A DNA stretch of 64,000 nucleotides, taken from Bradyrhizobium sp. SK17. GTDB lineage: Bacteria; Pseudomonadota; Alphaproteobacteria; Rhizobiales; Xanthobacteraceae. The translations under genes and the position numbers were made by a program. The notes under the pieces are model-generated. The model ran no database searches and was not told the DNA's origin. It saw nothing but the letters and a program-made list of their open reading frames with translations. Positions 25,498 through 35,884 of this stretch are shown piece after piece. The first letter of the stretch is position 1, and each line of letters opens with the position of its first letter. Location of the stretch: the NCBI RefSeq assembly GCF_002831585.1, contig NZ_CP025113.1, positions 5,719,001 to 5,783,000 of the forward strand, written 5' to 3'.

Positions 25498-26554
25498 GAG
25501 ACAGCCTCCTGCACGGTCTGCGCCCGTATCAGGGCGCCGCCGTCGCGATTAAGCATCTGATTGATCTTGGTGAGGAGATCGTAGTGGGCCATCTCATAGC
25601 CAACATCCACCGCATAGGCAAAGCCTTCCGCGTTGATGCCGCCATGGCTCTTGACCACCACGCCGTTGAGGCCGAGCAGCAGGCCGCCATTCGACTTGTT
25701 GGGATCGAGCTTGTCGCGCAGCTTCTGGAACGCGCCGCGAGCAAACAGATAACCGATCCGCGCCAGCCAGCTCGACGACATGGCCTCGCGCAATAACGTG
25801 AACATCTGGCGCGCGGTTCCCTCGGCGGCCTTGAGCGCGATATTGCCGCTGAAACCTTCCGACACGATCACGTCGGCGAGCCCCTTGCCGATCGCATCGC
25901 CCTCGACGAAGCCGATATAGTCGAACTGGCTCGAGTTCATCGCGCGCAGCATTTCGGCCGCCTCGCGGATCTCGCCATGGCCCTTGATCTCCTCGGACCC
26001 GATGTTGAGCAGGCCGACGGTCGGCCGTTCGAGGTTGAACAGCACGCTCGCCATGGCGCTGCCCATTACGGCCAGCGTCGCCAGATGGCGCGCGTCACCC
26101 CCGATCGAGGCTCCGAGATCGAGCACCACCGAATCGCCGCGCAGCGTCGGCCATACCGCGGCAAGCGCCGGGCGGTCGACGCCGGGCAACGTCCGCAGAT
26201 TGAGCCCGCCCATCGCCATCAGCGCGCCGGTATTGCCGGCGGAGACCGCGACGTCGGCCTCGCCGTGCTTCACGGCATCGATCGCCAGCCACATCGACGA
26301 CGCCCTGCGGGTCCGCCGCAGCGCCTGGCTCGGCTTCTCGTCATTCTTCACGGCGACGTCGGTATGGATCACCTTCGACACCGCCTGGAGCGCAGGATGT
26401 TTGGCAAGTTCTGGCTCGATCAGGGCGCGGTCTCCGACCAGCAGGAATTCGCTGCCGGGATGACGACTCAGCGAGATCGCGGCGCCGGGAATGACGACGG
26501 AAGCGCCGACATCGCCCCCATGGCGTCAAGCGCGATTCGAACCTTTTGAGGCAT
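25494..26554 (-). pseudogene. plsX: phosphate acyltransferase PlsX, apparent one-base deletion
   Basis: Converts acyl-ACP to acyl-phosphate for phospholipid synthesis. The start at 26554 reads [13 protein letters not shown], then the frame breaks. From there on the -1 neighbour frame continues without gap as [20 protein letters not shown] and on to the normal C-terminus at 25494. Adding one base in the C5 run at 26515-26519 (plus strand) restores Met-Gly-Gly-Asp and a 353-residue protein of standard length. As written, only a GTG at 26381 could start the remaining 295 codons, losing the first 58 residues. Since PlsX is normally needed for phospholipid synthesis, a sequencing or assembly error is more likely than true loss. 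It overlaps fabH by 4 bases. Confidence 0.85.
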
Positions 26555-26892
26555 GAACGTCCCGGAAACCTGCTCTCCCACAGCCTTCAGTCCAAGGCAG
26601 CGAGCTTGAAGTCACCGCTGTCAACGGCGCGCGGCGAAACACCAACTCGCGTCCCGGCCGGGCCGCGACAATAGCGTGTCTTCGGTCCGACACAACCTCT
26701 TGACCAACACATGACCAAAGTCGCAACAGAATTCGCCGAACCGCCAAGCGGCACGCCAAAATACACCAGAAATACATTTCATTTCAATGCATTGTGACAC
26801 TTTTTTGAAGTAACGAAGGATACCTCGCGCGCAGGCTTGCAGGCAAGCAATCCCCCGCAAATGTCGCAGCGACCACTCTGGCCTCCGCTCGA
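26555..26892. other. intergenic region upstream of plsX, no supported gene
   Basis: 338 bases between yceD and plsX. In many bacteria rpmF lies here; no L32-like frame is visible. An AT-rich stretch at 26755-26815 could hold the plsX promoter (minus strand). Short frames present look non-coding. Confidence 0.5.
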
Positions 26893-27483
26893 TTAGCTCT
26901 TGGGCTTCTTGCCATCCTGCTTCGGCTGCAGCGCCTTCAGTGCGGCAAACGGATGATTTTCCGGATCAGGCGCTTCAACCTGCTGTTCAAACACCGCATC
27001 CGCTTTGCGCGGATATGGGTCGATGCCGAGAAACAGCGCGTCGGTGGCGAGCCGGCCAATGTCGATGAAGCCGCCCGTGATCGGCTCCGGAGGATCGGGC
27101 GTTTCCTCGTCGCCTTCCTCGGCGTCGTCGACCAGGTCGGACATCTCCGGAATCTGCTCCGGCGGCGCGAACACCACGTCGATCGGCTCGATGATCTCAT
27201 TCTCGATCGGATCGAGCGTCACCACGCAAGTCTGACCGATCCTGGCCTGCACCTGGCCGGTGACGTGGTAGCTGCCGTCGCGCTTCGGCTGCAGGTCGAA
27301 CTCCGCATGGGCGGAGATCACCTCGCGCAACTCCGCGACCTCGGCCATCGCCTTGCGCGCGGTCTCGTCGGCCACGATCTCGCGATGCAGGCCGGTCTCC
27401 GGGATTTGCGCGACGTTGATCAGCACGCGCCAGGGATCGCGGTCGCGCGGCGTTTCGGGCCGTCCCGTGCCACCGCCACTCAT
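26893..27483 (-). CDS. DUF177 (YceD-like) protein
   Basis: YceD/DUF177 proteins are linked in other bacteria to 23S rRNA maturation and commonly precede rpmF or plsX. Start at 27483 (MSGGGTGRPETPRDRDPWRV); the open frame runs further upstream but overlaps the chaperone gene. 196 residues. Characteristic central stretch ARIGQTCVVTLDPIENEI, then an acidic segment (DDAEEGDEETPDPPEP), then IDIGRLATDALFLGIDPYPR and a C-terminal PFAALKALQ. Its start overlaps the stop of the upstream chaperone gene by 4 bases. Confidence 0.88.
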   Translation of the reverse strand: MSGGGTGRPETPRDRDPWRVLINVAQIPETGLHREIVADETARKAMAEVAELREVISAHAEFDLQPKRDGSYHVTGQVQARIGQTCVVTLDPIENEIIEPIDVVFAPPEQIPEMSDLVDDAEEGDEETPDPPEPITGGFIDIGRLATDALFLGIDPYPRKADAVFEQQVEAPDPENHPFAALKALQPKQDGKKPKS

Positions 27484-28031
27484 GCCGCCGTCCCCGCAAC
27501 CTGGGGGACCGGAAAGCGCCAGGCGCCCTTGGTCAGCGCCGCGAGGTCGGCGCGCGCCAGCTCCGCCATGGCCTGCCTGGCATAGGCAACCAGTTCGCGG
27601 GCCTTGTCGATGTTCTGGCCATTGAGGATGTTCTTGCAGAACGACTGGGCCAGGGCCTCGTCGCCGTCGGTCAGCGCCAGATCGTAGGCTGCGGTGCGGC
27701 CGTAAAAGGCCTCGCCGAACGCCTGCATCCGCTTCGGCACCGTAAGGTCGCCGACGCCCATTTCCCGGAGGTTGTCGTCCATGTCGATGCAGAAATGGTC
27801 GAACAGGGCCTGCGACAGGTCCGCGCCGGCCTCGACGGATTTGAGGCGCCGCAGCACCAGCCACAGATGCATCAGAAGCAGGTCAAAACGGCCGTTAACC
27901 GTGTCAGGAACGCCCAAGTCACGGTAAAATAACGGTTCTCGCGCCTGCGTCACGATCATGCCATAGATGGTCTCAATGGTGCTCCGCGCGGGCACCCGGG
28001 GTCTTCTGAAGTGATTGAACGGCCAAAGCAT
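27480..28031 (-). CDS. ubiquinol-cytochrome c chaperone family protein (CBP3-like)
   Basis: Family PF03981; mitochondrial relatives (Cbp3/UQCC1) help assemble cytochrome bc1. Start at 28031 (MLWPFNHFRRPRVPARSTIE). 183 residues, helical. Family pattern: TIETIYGMIVTQAREPLFYR, DTVNGRFDLLLMHLWLVLRR, then LFDHFCIDMDDNLREMGVGD, and KRMQAFGEAFYGR. Translationally coupled to the DUF177 gene (4-base overlap). It is divergent from bamE, with 137 bases between the starts. Confidence 0.88.
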   Translation of the reverse strand: MLWPFNHFRRPRVPARSTIETIYGMIVTQAREPLFYRDLGVPDTVNGRFDLLLMHLWLVLRRLKSVEAGADLSQALFDHFCIDMDDNLREMGVGDLTVPKRMQAFGEAFYGRTAAYDLALTDGDEALAQSFCKNILNGQNIDKARELVAYARQAMAELARADLAALTKGAWRFPVPQVAGTAA

Positions 28032-28168
28032 GACGGGTTCCGGCTGCCGGCCACCCAAGGGACGCCTGTTGAGAGTTCGTCCGTTGGAGCCCGGCATGAT
28101 TGCAATCCATTGAGCTGCCCGGTACGTCAACGCCACGGCCGATGCAAGGGGACGGATCAGTTCCGCCG

Positions 28169-28648
28169 ATGAACCACACTCTTCCACGACAGTCTCGCGT
28201 GGCTTCCGCGCGCACCTTCCTTTCGCGCTTCCGCGCCTTCGCGGTCGTTGGCCTGGTTTGCACCGCCGCGCTCGGCGGCTGCACCGGCGAGCAATTCCAG
28301 AAGGGCTACATCCTGCCCGATGGCGCGCTCGAGCAGATTCCGATCGGCGCCAGCCAGGATCAGGTGCTGATCGTGCTCGGCACGCCCTCGACGGTCGCAA
28401 CGCTGGATGGCGAGGTGTTCTACTACATCTCGCAGCGGACCTCGCGTCCGGTTGCCTTCATGAACCAGCGCGTGGTCGACCAGCGCGTGATCGCGGTCTA
28501 TTTCGACAAGAACCGCCAGGTCCGCCGGCTTGCCAATTACGGCCTGAAGGACGGCAAGATCTTCGACTTCGTCAGCCGCACCACGCCGACGTCGGGCCAG
28601 GAAATGTCCTACCTGACACCGCTCTTCAAGCTGCTGAGCTTCAACTAG
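28169..28648 (+). CDS. bamE: outer-membrane assembly lipoprotein BamE (SmpA/OmlA)
   Basis: Small lipoprotein of the BAM complex that inserts beta-barrels such as the porin and TonB receptors in this window. Start at 28169 (MNHTLPRQSRVASART) to give a signal peptide with lipobox AALGGC. 159 residues. The SmpA/OmlA domain follows: LPDGALEQIPIGASQDQVLI, LGTPSTVATLDGEVFYYIS, and the C-terminal strand VIAVYFDKNRQVRRLANYGL. Divergent from the chaperone gene, as in related genomes. Followed by a dispersed repeat. Confidence 0.9.
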   Translation: MNHTLPRQSRVASARTFLSRFRAFAVVGLVCTAALGGCTGEQFQKGYILPDGALEQIPIGASQDQVLIVLGTPSTVATLDGEVFYYISQRTSRPVAFMNQRVVDQRVIAVYFDKNRQVRRLANYGLKDGKIFDFVSRTTPTSGQEMSYLTPLFKLLSFN

Positions 28649-28650
28649 AG

Positions 28651-28697
28651 CCTGATCCGGAAAAGTGCGAAGCGGTTTTCCGGCGAGATCATGCTCA
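28651..28697. repeat. dispersed imperfect palindrome, 'gcatgatccggaaa' family
   Basis: Reads cctgatccggaaaagtgcga then agcggttttccggcgagatc and atgc. The arms ccggaaaa/ttttccgg form a hairpin just after bamE and could help termination. Same family as 1221-1262. Confidence 0.65.
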
Positions 28698-28800
28698 ACG
28701 GATAATGCTCAAGCTCCTGCGCCAAGTTGACGCGCTTGCCCGACGGGCAAGCACTCCCCTACGCTCGCGCAAACAAGAAATCCGGGCAGGGGGTAAGCGC

Positions 28801-29808
28801 GTGAGAACCAGGAGAATCTCCCGTCGTACGATATTGTCGGGCGCGGCCGCATTGTCCGCCGCGTCGATCCTGCCGCGCGCCAGTCTCGGCGCCGGCGACT
28901 GGCGACCATCGGAGACGGTTCGGATCATCGTGCCGGCCGCCGCCGGCGGCTCAACCGACGTGATGGGGCGGCTACTGGCGGCGCATCTGCAACCGCTCTG
29001 GGGCCAGTCGGTGGTGGTGGAGAATCGCTCCGGCGCCGGCGGCACCATCGGGACCGCGGAGGTCGCGCGCAGCAAGGGCGACGGCCACACCATCCTGATC
29101 GGCAATCCCGGCCCCAACGCGATCGCCTTCAGCATCTTCCGCAACCTGAGCTACAGGGCCGACCAGTTGCAGGCGGTCTCCAACATGATCCGGATCCCGA
29201 ACATCGTCTCGGCGCATCCATCGACCGGCATCAAGTCGATCCCGGAACTGATCGCCTATCTGAAGCAGAACCCGGACAAGCTGACTTACGGCTCGTCCGG
29301 CACCGGACAGAGCCCTCACCTCACCGGCGCCTGGTTCCTGCAACTGACCGGGCTGAAGATGACGCACGTCCCGTTCCGCGGCGCCGGCCCCGCGTTGCAG
29401 GCCGCGCTTGCCGGCGACATCCAGATCCTGTTCGACAATCTCTATCCCTCGCTGCCGCAGGTGCTGGACGGCAAGCTCAACGGGCTCTGCGTCACCACGA
29501 CCGAGCGCAGCGAGTCCGCGCCGAACCTGCCGGTCATGCGCGAGGGCGCGCCGGAGCTTGCCAAGTTCGACGTCGCGTCCTGGTTCGGCGTGTTCCTGCC
29601 CAAGACCGCGCCGGCGCCCGTCGTCGACGAGCTGAACCGCCAGATCAAGGCGATGCTGGCGCGCGACGACGTCAAGAAGAACATCGCGGGCATGGGCGCG
29701 CGCGCCGACTACGGCACGCCGCAGCAATTCTCCGATTTCGTCGATGTCGAGACGAAGAAGTTTGCCGCCATCATCGAGAAGGAAGGCTTGCAGATGGAGG
29801 TCAAGTGA
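28801..29808 (+). CDS. Bug-family (TctC-like) solute-binding protein, Tat-exported
   Basis: Periplasmic receptor of the tripartite tricarboxylate transporter class. Start at GTG 28801 with aggggg upstream. 335 residues. The N-terminus has a twin-arginine signal (RRISRRTILSGAAALSAA), unusual among Bug proteins, which mostly use Sec. Mature stretch SETVRIIVPAAAGGSTDVMG, then VVVENRSGAGGTIGTAEVAR and MTHVPFRGAGPALQAALAGD are classic. No permease genes adjacent; the tctBA pair at 44.4-46.4 kb has its own receptor, so this is an orphan that may serve as a sensor or share a permease. Confidence 0.88.
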   Translation: MRTRRISRRTILSGAAALSAASILPRASLGAGDWRPSETVRIIVPAAAGGSTDVMGRLLAAHLQPLWGQSVVVENRSGAGGTIGTAEVARSKGDGHTILIGNPGPNAIAFSIFRNLSYRADQLQAVSNMIRIPNIVSAHPSTGIKSIPELIAYLKQNPDKLTYGSSGTGQSPHLTGAWFLQLTGLKMTHVPFRGAGPALQAALAGDIQILFDNLYPSLPQVLDGKLNGLCVTTTERSESAPNLPVMREGAPELAKFDVASWFGVFLPKTAPAPVVDELNRQIKAMLARDDVKKNIAGMGARADYGTPQQFSDFVDVETKKFAAIIEKEGLQMEVK

Positions 29809-29823
29809 CGGCCGCCGTCACGG

Positions 29824-29979
29824 CTACGAGGACTTGTTGATCTTCTTGACCTTGGCGTCGGTGGCTTCGATCGACATCGCCAGTTCCATGATCGCCTGCG
29901 AGAGCAGCTCGATGGCCTCCTTCTGATCCTGCGACTTGGCGGCGCGAAGCGCGAAGTTTCGTGCGGATGACAGCGACAT
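29824..29979 (-). CDS. small conserved-looking hypothetical protein (51 aa)
   Basis: 51 residues, MSLSSARNFALRAAKSQDQK onward, highly helical (EAIELLSQAIMELAMSIEAT) with a Lys-rich end. Start at 29979 chosen for GGAGAT upstream; the frame extends to 30057, but that part overlaps the hppA terminator. Not recognised as a named family. It lies downstream of hppA on the same strand, after the terminator, so it probably has its own promoter or depends on read-through. Confidence 0.65.
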   Translation of the reverse strand: MSLSSARNFALRAAKSQDQKEAIELLSQAIMELAMSIEATDAKVKKINKSS

Positions 29980-30016
29980 CGATTGATCTCCGTGTTGTTC
30001 GCTTCTGGTTCTTTCA

Positions 30017-30045
30017 ACAAAAACCCCGCGGCTTTCACCGCGGGG
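30017..30045 (-). terminator. Rho-independent terminator of hppA
   Basis: Stem CCCCGCGG/CCGCGGGG with 6-base loop ctttca. On the minus strand it is followed by TTTTTGTTG. It begins 25 bases after the hppA stop. Confidence 0.85.
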
Positions 30046-30070
30046 CTTTGCATTCATTGGTGTCGCGCGC

Positions 30071-32191
<2,121 letters not shown>

Positions 32192-32412
32192 TGAATGTTG
32201 CCTCAGATCCTTGATGTAACCCCCGCGCCTTCATTGTGCCGCTGGGGGCGGCAGGCGCTTATTTTTCGAGGTCAATCCTCCCCAAGAACGGATTGCCTCA
32301 AATCGGGCGCGACCTTGCCAAAATCGTTACCGCTGCGCAACGCCACCTGTGGCCGAAAACGCCGATATCGGCAGCTATTGGAAGAAAATCGGCGCCGTCT
32401 GGTGGAGGACGT

Positions 32413-33414
32413 CTAAAAATGACTGTAGGACAGCCGCTTCAGCACCAGTTCCCTGCCCTGCCGGTCGAGGAAACGAAGGCTGGCATCACCAGCAACAATC
32501 CGGCCGATCTCGGCAACCGCCACGCCCGCAGCCTGCGCCGCCTGCACGAAATCGGCGGCATGATCCTCGCCCACCGTGCAGAGGATCTCGTAGTCGTCAC
32601 CGCCCGCAATCAATGCCTCGACGCCGATCGCGCCGCGCGACAGCAGCGCGGTCGCCGCGGGCGAGTGCGGGATACGTGACAGTTCGATGTCGGCCGACAC
32701 CCCCGAGGCCGCGCACAGCTTGGTGAGATCGCCGGCCAATCCGTCTGACACATCCATCGCGGCGCTGGCGTGGTCGCGTACGGCACGCGCCAGCGCATTG
32801 CGCGGTTGCGGCACGCGGTAGCGGCTAGCCAGGACCTCCCGCGCCGCCGCATCGTCCGCCAAGGCCAGCGCGGCCGGGCCGCCCCGGAGCACGTCGAGGC
32901 CGAGCGCGGCATCGCCGATCGTCCCGGTGACGAACACCAGGTCCCCTGCCCTGGCGCCCGCACGATGCACCATCTTGCCCTGCGGCACCTGGCCAAACGC
33001 GGTGATCGAGATCATCAGCGGTCCCGGCGTCGAGACCGTATCGCCGCCGAGCAGCGGGCAGCCGTAATGAGCGGCGTCCTCGCCGAGCGCTTCGGCGAAC
33101 GGCTTCAGCCAGGTCTCCTCGACCTTGCGCAGTGCCAGCGTCAGCACGAAGCCGGCCGGCGTGGCGCCCTTGGCGGCGATATCGGAGAGGTTCACCCGCA
33201 ACGCCTTGCGCGCCAGCGTGCCGGGCGGATCAGCGCTGAGGAAATGCACGCCCTCGACGATGGCATCCGTGGTGACCACGATGTCCTCGCCGGCCGCCTG
33301 TAGCGCAGCGGCGTCATCGTCGAGACCGAACGCGCCCGGATCGGTCGCAAGCGGCTTGAAATAGCGCGCGATCAGGGAGTCTTCGCCGGAGGGATTATCG
33401 TGACGCTCTGCCAT
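32413..33414 (-). CDS. thiL: thiamine-monophosphate kinase
   Basis: Phosphorylates thiamine monophosphate to the diphosphate cofactor. 333 residues. Motifs: GEDSLIARYFKPLA at the N-terminus, FGLDDDAAAL, VVTTDAIVEGVHF, VNLSDIAAKGATPAGFVLTL, GGDTVSTPGPLMISITAFG, and AMDVSDGLAGDLTKLCAASG, all typical of ThiL. It follows nusB with a 138-base gap filled by a palindromic repeat. Confidence 0.93.
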   Translation of the reverse strand: MAERHDNPSGEDSLIARYFKPLATDPGAFGLDDDAAALQAAGEDIVVTTDAIVEGVHFLSADPPGTLARKALRVNLSDIAAKGATPAGFVLTLALRKVEETWLKPFAEALGEDAAHYGCPLLGGDTVSTPGPLMISITAFGQVPQGKMVHRAGARAGDLVFVTGTIGDAALGLDVLRGGPAALALADDAAAREVLASRYRVPQPRNALARAVRDHASAAMDVSDGLAGDLTKLCAASGVSADIELSRIPHSPAATALLSRGAIGVEALIAGGDDYEILCTVGEDHAADFVQAAQAAGVAVAEIGRIVAGDASLRFLDRQGRELVLKRLSYSHF

Positions 33415-33436
33415 ATTGTGCGCCTACCCCTCGGCT

Positions 33437-33538
33437 GTCATCGCCCGGCTTGACCGGGCGATCCAGTACGCCGCGGAAGCTGTTGTTGAAAATAACCGCC
33501 GCGGCGTACTGGATCACCCGCATTCGCGGGTGATGACG
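33437..33538. repeat. dispersed palindromic repeat, 'gatccagtacgccg' family
   Basis: Arms gatccagtacgccgcgg and ccgcggcgtactggatc are perfectly inverted around a 25-base spacer, and the outer parts gtcatcgcccggcttgaccggg and acccgcattcgcgggtgatgac add small hairpins. It fills the nusB-thiL gap. This too resembles a family I recall from Bradyrhizobium. Confidence 0.7.
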
Positions 33539-33552
33539 GCGGAACAAGCGGT

Positions 33553-34047
33553 TCAGCCCCGCACAAACTCGTCGCCGCGGAACTGGCGTGCGATCTGGTC
33601 GAGCACGGCGTTGACCATGCCGGTCTCGTCCTTCTCGACAAAGGCATGGGCGACGTCGACATATTCGGAAACGACCACCCGGCCGGGCACGTCCTTGCGA
33701 TGCTCGAGTTCGTAGGACCCTGCCCGCAGCACCGCGCGCAGGATCGCGTCGATCCGCTTCAGCGGCCAGCCCTTCGACAGCGCCTCGTCGATCAGGGGAT
33801 CGAGCTTGGCCTGGTCGCGTACCACGCCGGAAACCACGTCACGGAAGAACGCCGCTTCTGCCGGCAGATATTTGTCGCCCTCGACCTCGTTGCCAAGCCA
33901 GTGGCTCTCGAACTCGGCGAAGATGTCGTTGATCCCGGCACCGCCGATGTCCATCTGGTAGAGCGCCTGCACGGCGGCGAGCCGTGCCGCGCCGCGCCGG
34001 TTGGCTTTTCTCTCCGGGGCTTTGCCGGGTTTGTTGCTCTCAGCCAT
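33553..34047 (-). CDS. nusB: transcription antitermination factor NusB
   Basis: RNA-binding helical protein of the rRNA antitermination complex with NusE. 164 residues: a basic leader (ERKANRRGAARLAAVQALYQ) with the Arg-rich motif, then WPLKRIDAILRAVLRAGSYE and VVVSEYVDVAHAFVEKDETG near the C-terminus. Its start lies 2 bases after the ribH stop, so the two are co-translated. Confidence 0.93.
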   Translation of the reverse strand: MAESNKPGKAPERKANRRGAARLAAVQALYQMDIGGAGINDIFAEFESHWLGNEVEGDKYLPAEAAFFRDVVSGVVRDQAKLDPLIDEALSKGWPLKRIDAILRAVLRAGSYELEHRKDVPGRVVVSEYVDVAHAFVEKDETGMVNAVLDQIARQFRGDEFVRG

Positions 34048-34049
34048 GG

Positions 34050-34541
34050 TCAGGCCTTTGCCAGGCGGCGTTTGATCCGCAGCATCGCAATTGCCGCGCG
34101 CGCCGCGTCGCCGCCTTTGTTCAACTCGCTGGCGCGCGCCCGCGCCCAGGCCTGCGCCTCGGTGTTGACGGTGAGGATGCCATTGCCGAGCGGGAATTTC
34201 CGGCTGACGGCCAGATCCATCAATCCGCGCGAGGACTCCTGCGAGACGATCTCGAAATGAATGGTGTCGCCGCGCACCACGCAGCCGAGCGCGATTGCCG
34301 CGTCATAGGGCTTGCCGTTGGCTTCAGCCGCATCGATCGCAATCGCGATCGCGGCCGGGATCTCCAGTGCGCCCGGCACCGTGATCACCTCATGGCTCGC
34401 GCCGGCGAGCTTCAGCTCGGCCAGGGCGCCTTCCAGCAGCGCATCCTGGATGTCGTCGTAAAACCGGGCCTCGACGATCAGCACGCGTGCGCCTGTGATG
34501 TCGGTCTGGTCCTTCAGAGGTGCGCGCCGCGCGTCAGCCAT
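34050..34541 (-). CDS. ribH: 6,7-dimethyl-8-ribityllumazine synthase
   Basis: Penultimate riboflavin enzyme, condensing the pyrimidine and dihydroxybutanone phosphate. Start at 34541 ([20 protein letters not shown]) rather than 34556. 163 residues. Motifs: [39 protein letters not shown] with the catalytic His, and [20 protein letters not shown] 112-base gap separates it from the coq7-like gene upstream. Confidence 0.95.
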   Translation of the reverse strand: MADARRAPLKDQTDITGARVLIVEARFYDDIQDALLEGALAELKLAGASHEVITVPGALEIPAAIAIAIDAAEANGKPYDAAIALGCVVRGDTIHFEIVSQESSRGLMDLAVSRKFPLGNGILTVNTEAQAWARARASELNKGGDAARAAIAMLRIKRRLAKA

Positions 34542-34653
34542 TGCAATACCAATCAAACTTTAAAGGGGATGAGTTGAGCTGCGTTTTAGGCGCAGCGCGC
34601 GCCAAAGCCAAGGGCCATGCTAGCCCGGAAAGCGCCGCGATTGGCCTGATTTT

Positions 34654-35262
34654 TCAGGTCGGCGTCGCCCGCAGCGCATGGGCCATCCGGCTGGAGTCGC
34701 CCCAGGTCGACAGCCAGATAAGCCCATCCGTGGCGGCCGCAATGGCCCGGCGCAAAATTCGCAGCAACAGGCCGGGCGAAGGCTGCTGCTCCTCCGCGTG
34801 CTGGAGGTGCGCCAGTTCCTCCTCCCGGATCGACAGGATGATCCGGTACAGTTCGCGATCACGGTCTTTGACGAAATGAAGCTGATCGTCGAGATGGCGG
34901 TGAACCGTGGCCTCGACCGCCGCGGTGCAGGCCCAGATGCCCGGCCTGCCCAGGCACGCGGTGACAAATCCGAGCAGCCAGCCGCCATAGCTCCAGAACT
35001 GCATCACACGACACGGCCGCGCCTGCCGCGACGGCATCGCTGCCCGGAAGATCGCGCAGTGATTGCGCTCATCCCCGAGCATTTGTGCCAGTGAAGGGAT
35101 GCAATCCGGCCAGAACCAGCTCGAAACCAGCAATTGCGCCGAATAGATCCTGATCGCGCCGAACTCGCCGGCATGATTGACCTTGACGATGCGGGCGACC
35201 GTCAAGGCCTCGCGTGGGGAAAGCGGGTTCGGAGCGATCGGTGTGGCCGCCTGCCCGCTCAT
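34654..35262 (-). CDS. coq7: Coq7-like demethoxyubiquinone hydroxylase
   Basis: Di-iron monooxygenase for a late hydroxylation in ubiquinone synthesis. 202 residues. Iron ligands are complete: Glu in VNHAGEFGAIRIY, E-x-x-H in GDERNHCAIF, Glu in AAVEATVHRHLDDQ, and E-x-x-H in REEELAHLQHAEE. Within the expected size range for bacterial homologues (about 170-210). It lies 13 bases after ribE on the same strand and before ribH, an unusual partner for riboflavin genes. A paralogous role cannot be excluded. Confidence 0.85.
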   Translation of the reverse strand: MSGQAATPIAPNPLSPREALTVARIVKVNHAGEFGAIRIYSAQLLVSSWFWPDCIPSLAQMLGDERNHCAIFRAAMPSRQARPCRVMQFWSYGGWLLGFVTACLGRPGIWACTAAVEATVHRHLDDQLHFVKDRDRELYRIILSIREEELAHLQHAEEQQPSPGLLLRILRRAIAAATDGLIWLSTWGDSSRMAHALRATPT

Positions 35263-35275
35263 GCGATTGCCCCGA

Positions 35276-35884
35276 TTATTTCATCTCCGACAGCCGCGCG
35301 GCGTAGCGCGCCATCAGATCGACCTCGATATTGACCTCGCTGCCGGCCTTCCAGCCGTTCAGGGTCGTGACGGAAAGCGTGTGCGGGATGATCAGCACCG
35401 AGAACGTGACGTCGTCGACCGTGTTCACGGTCAGCGAGACGCCGTCCAGTGTGATCGATCCCTTCGCTGCAATGAAACGCGCGAGCTCGCGGGTGGTTCG
35501 AAGCTCGAAGCGCGCCATGTCGGGCAGATCGTCGCGCTTGACGATGGTGGCGATCCCGTCGGCATGCCCGGCCACGATGTGACCGCCGAGTTCATCGCCG
35601 ATCTTGAGCGCGCGCTCGAGGTTGAGCCGACCGCCCTGCGCCCAGTGCCTTGCGGTGGTCATGCCGAGCGTTTCGGCCGCGGCATCGACATCGAACCAGG
35701 TCTTGCCGTCGGCGATGCCGGAGGCGACCACGGTGAGGCAGACGCCGTTGCAGGCGATCGAGGCGCCGTCGGCAATCGTGGACTGGTCGTAGTCGCAGGC
35801 AATCCGCAGCCGGTGCAGCTGCCCCTGCGCCACGGGCTTCAAGCTAACGATCTCGCCGATATCGGTGACAATTCCGGTAAACAT
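35276..35884 (-). CDS. ribE: riboflavin synthase alpha subunit
   Basis: Dismutates two ribityllumazine molecules to riboflavin. 202 residues in two repeated lumazine-binding barrels: [12 protein letters not shown] with the N-terminal signature, NGVCLTVVASG with the Cys, GGHIVAGHADGIA at the start of the second half, and LDGVSLTVNTV. Its ATG overlaps the ribD stop by one base (TAATG), so translation is coupled. No FMN riboswitch is visible in this run. Confidence 0.94.
   Translation of the reverse strand: MFTGIVTDIGEIVSLKPVAQGQLHRLRIACDYDQSTIADGASIACNGVCLTVVASGIADGKTWFDVDAAAETLGMTTARHWAQGGRLNLERALKIGDELGGHIVAGHADGIATIVKRDDLPDMARFELRTTRELARFIAAKGSITLDGVSLTVNTVDDVTFSVLIIPHTLSVTTLNGWKAGSEVNIEVDLMARYAARLSEMK

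Noticed and set aside
26621-26860. 79-codon minus frame between yceD and plsX, considered as rpmF
   Set aside because: Lacks the N-terminal basic start and zinc Cys pattern of ribosomal protein L32; composition looks non-coding.
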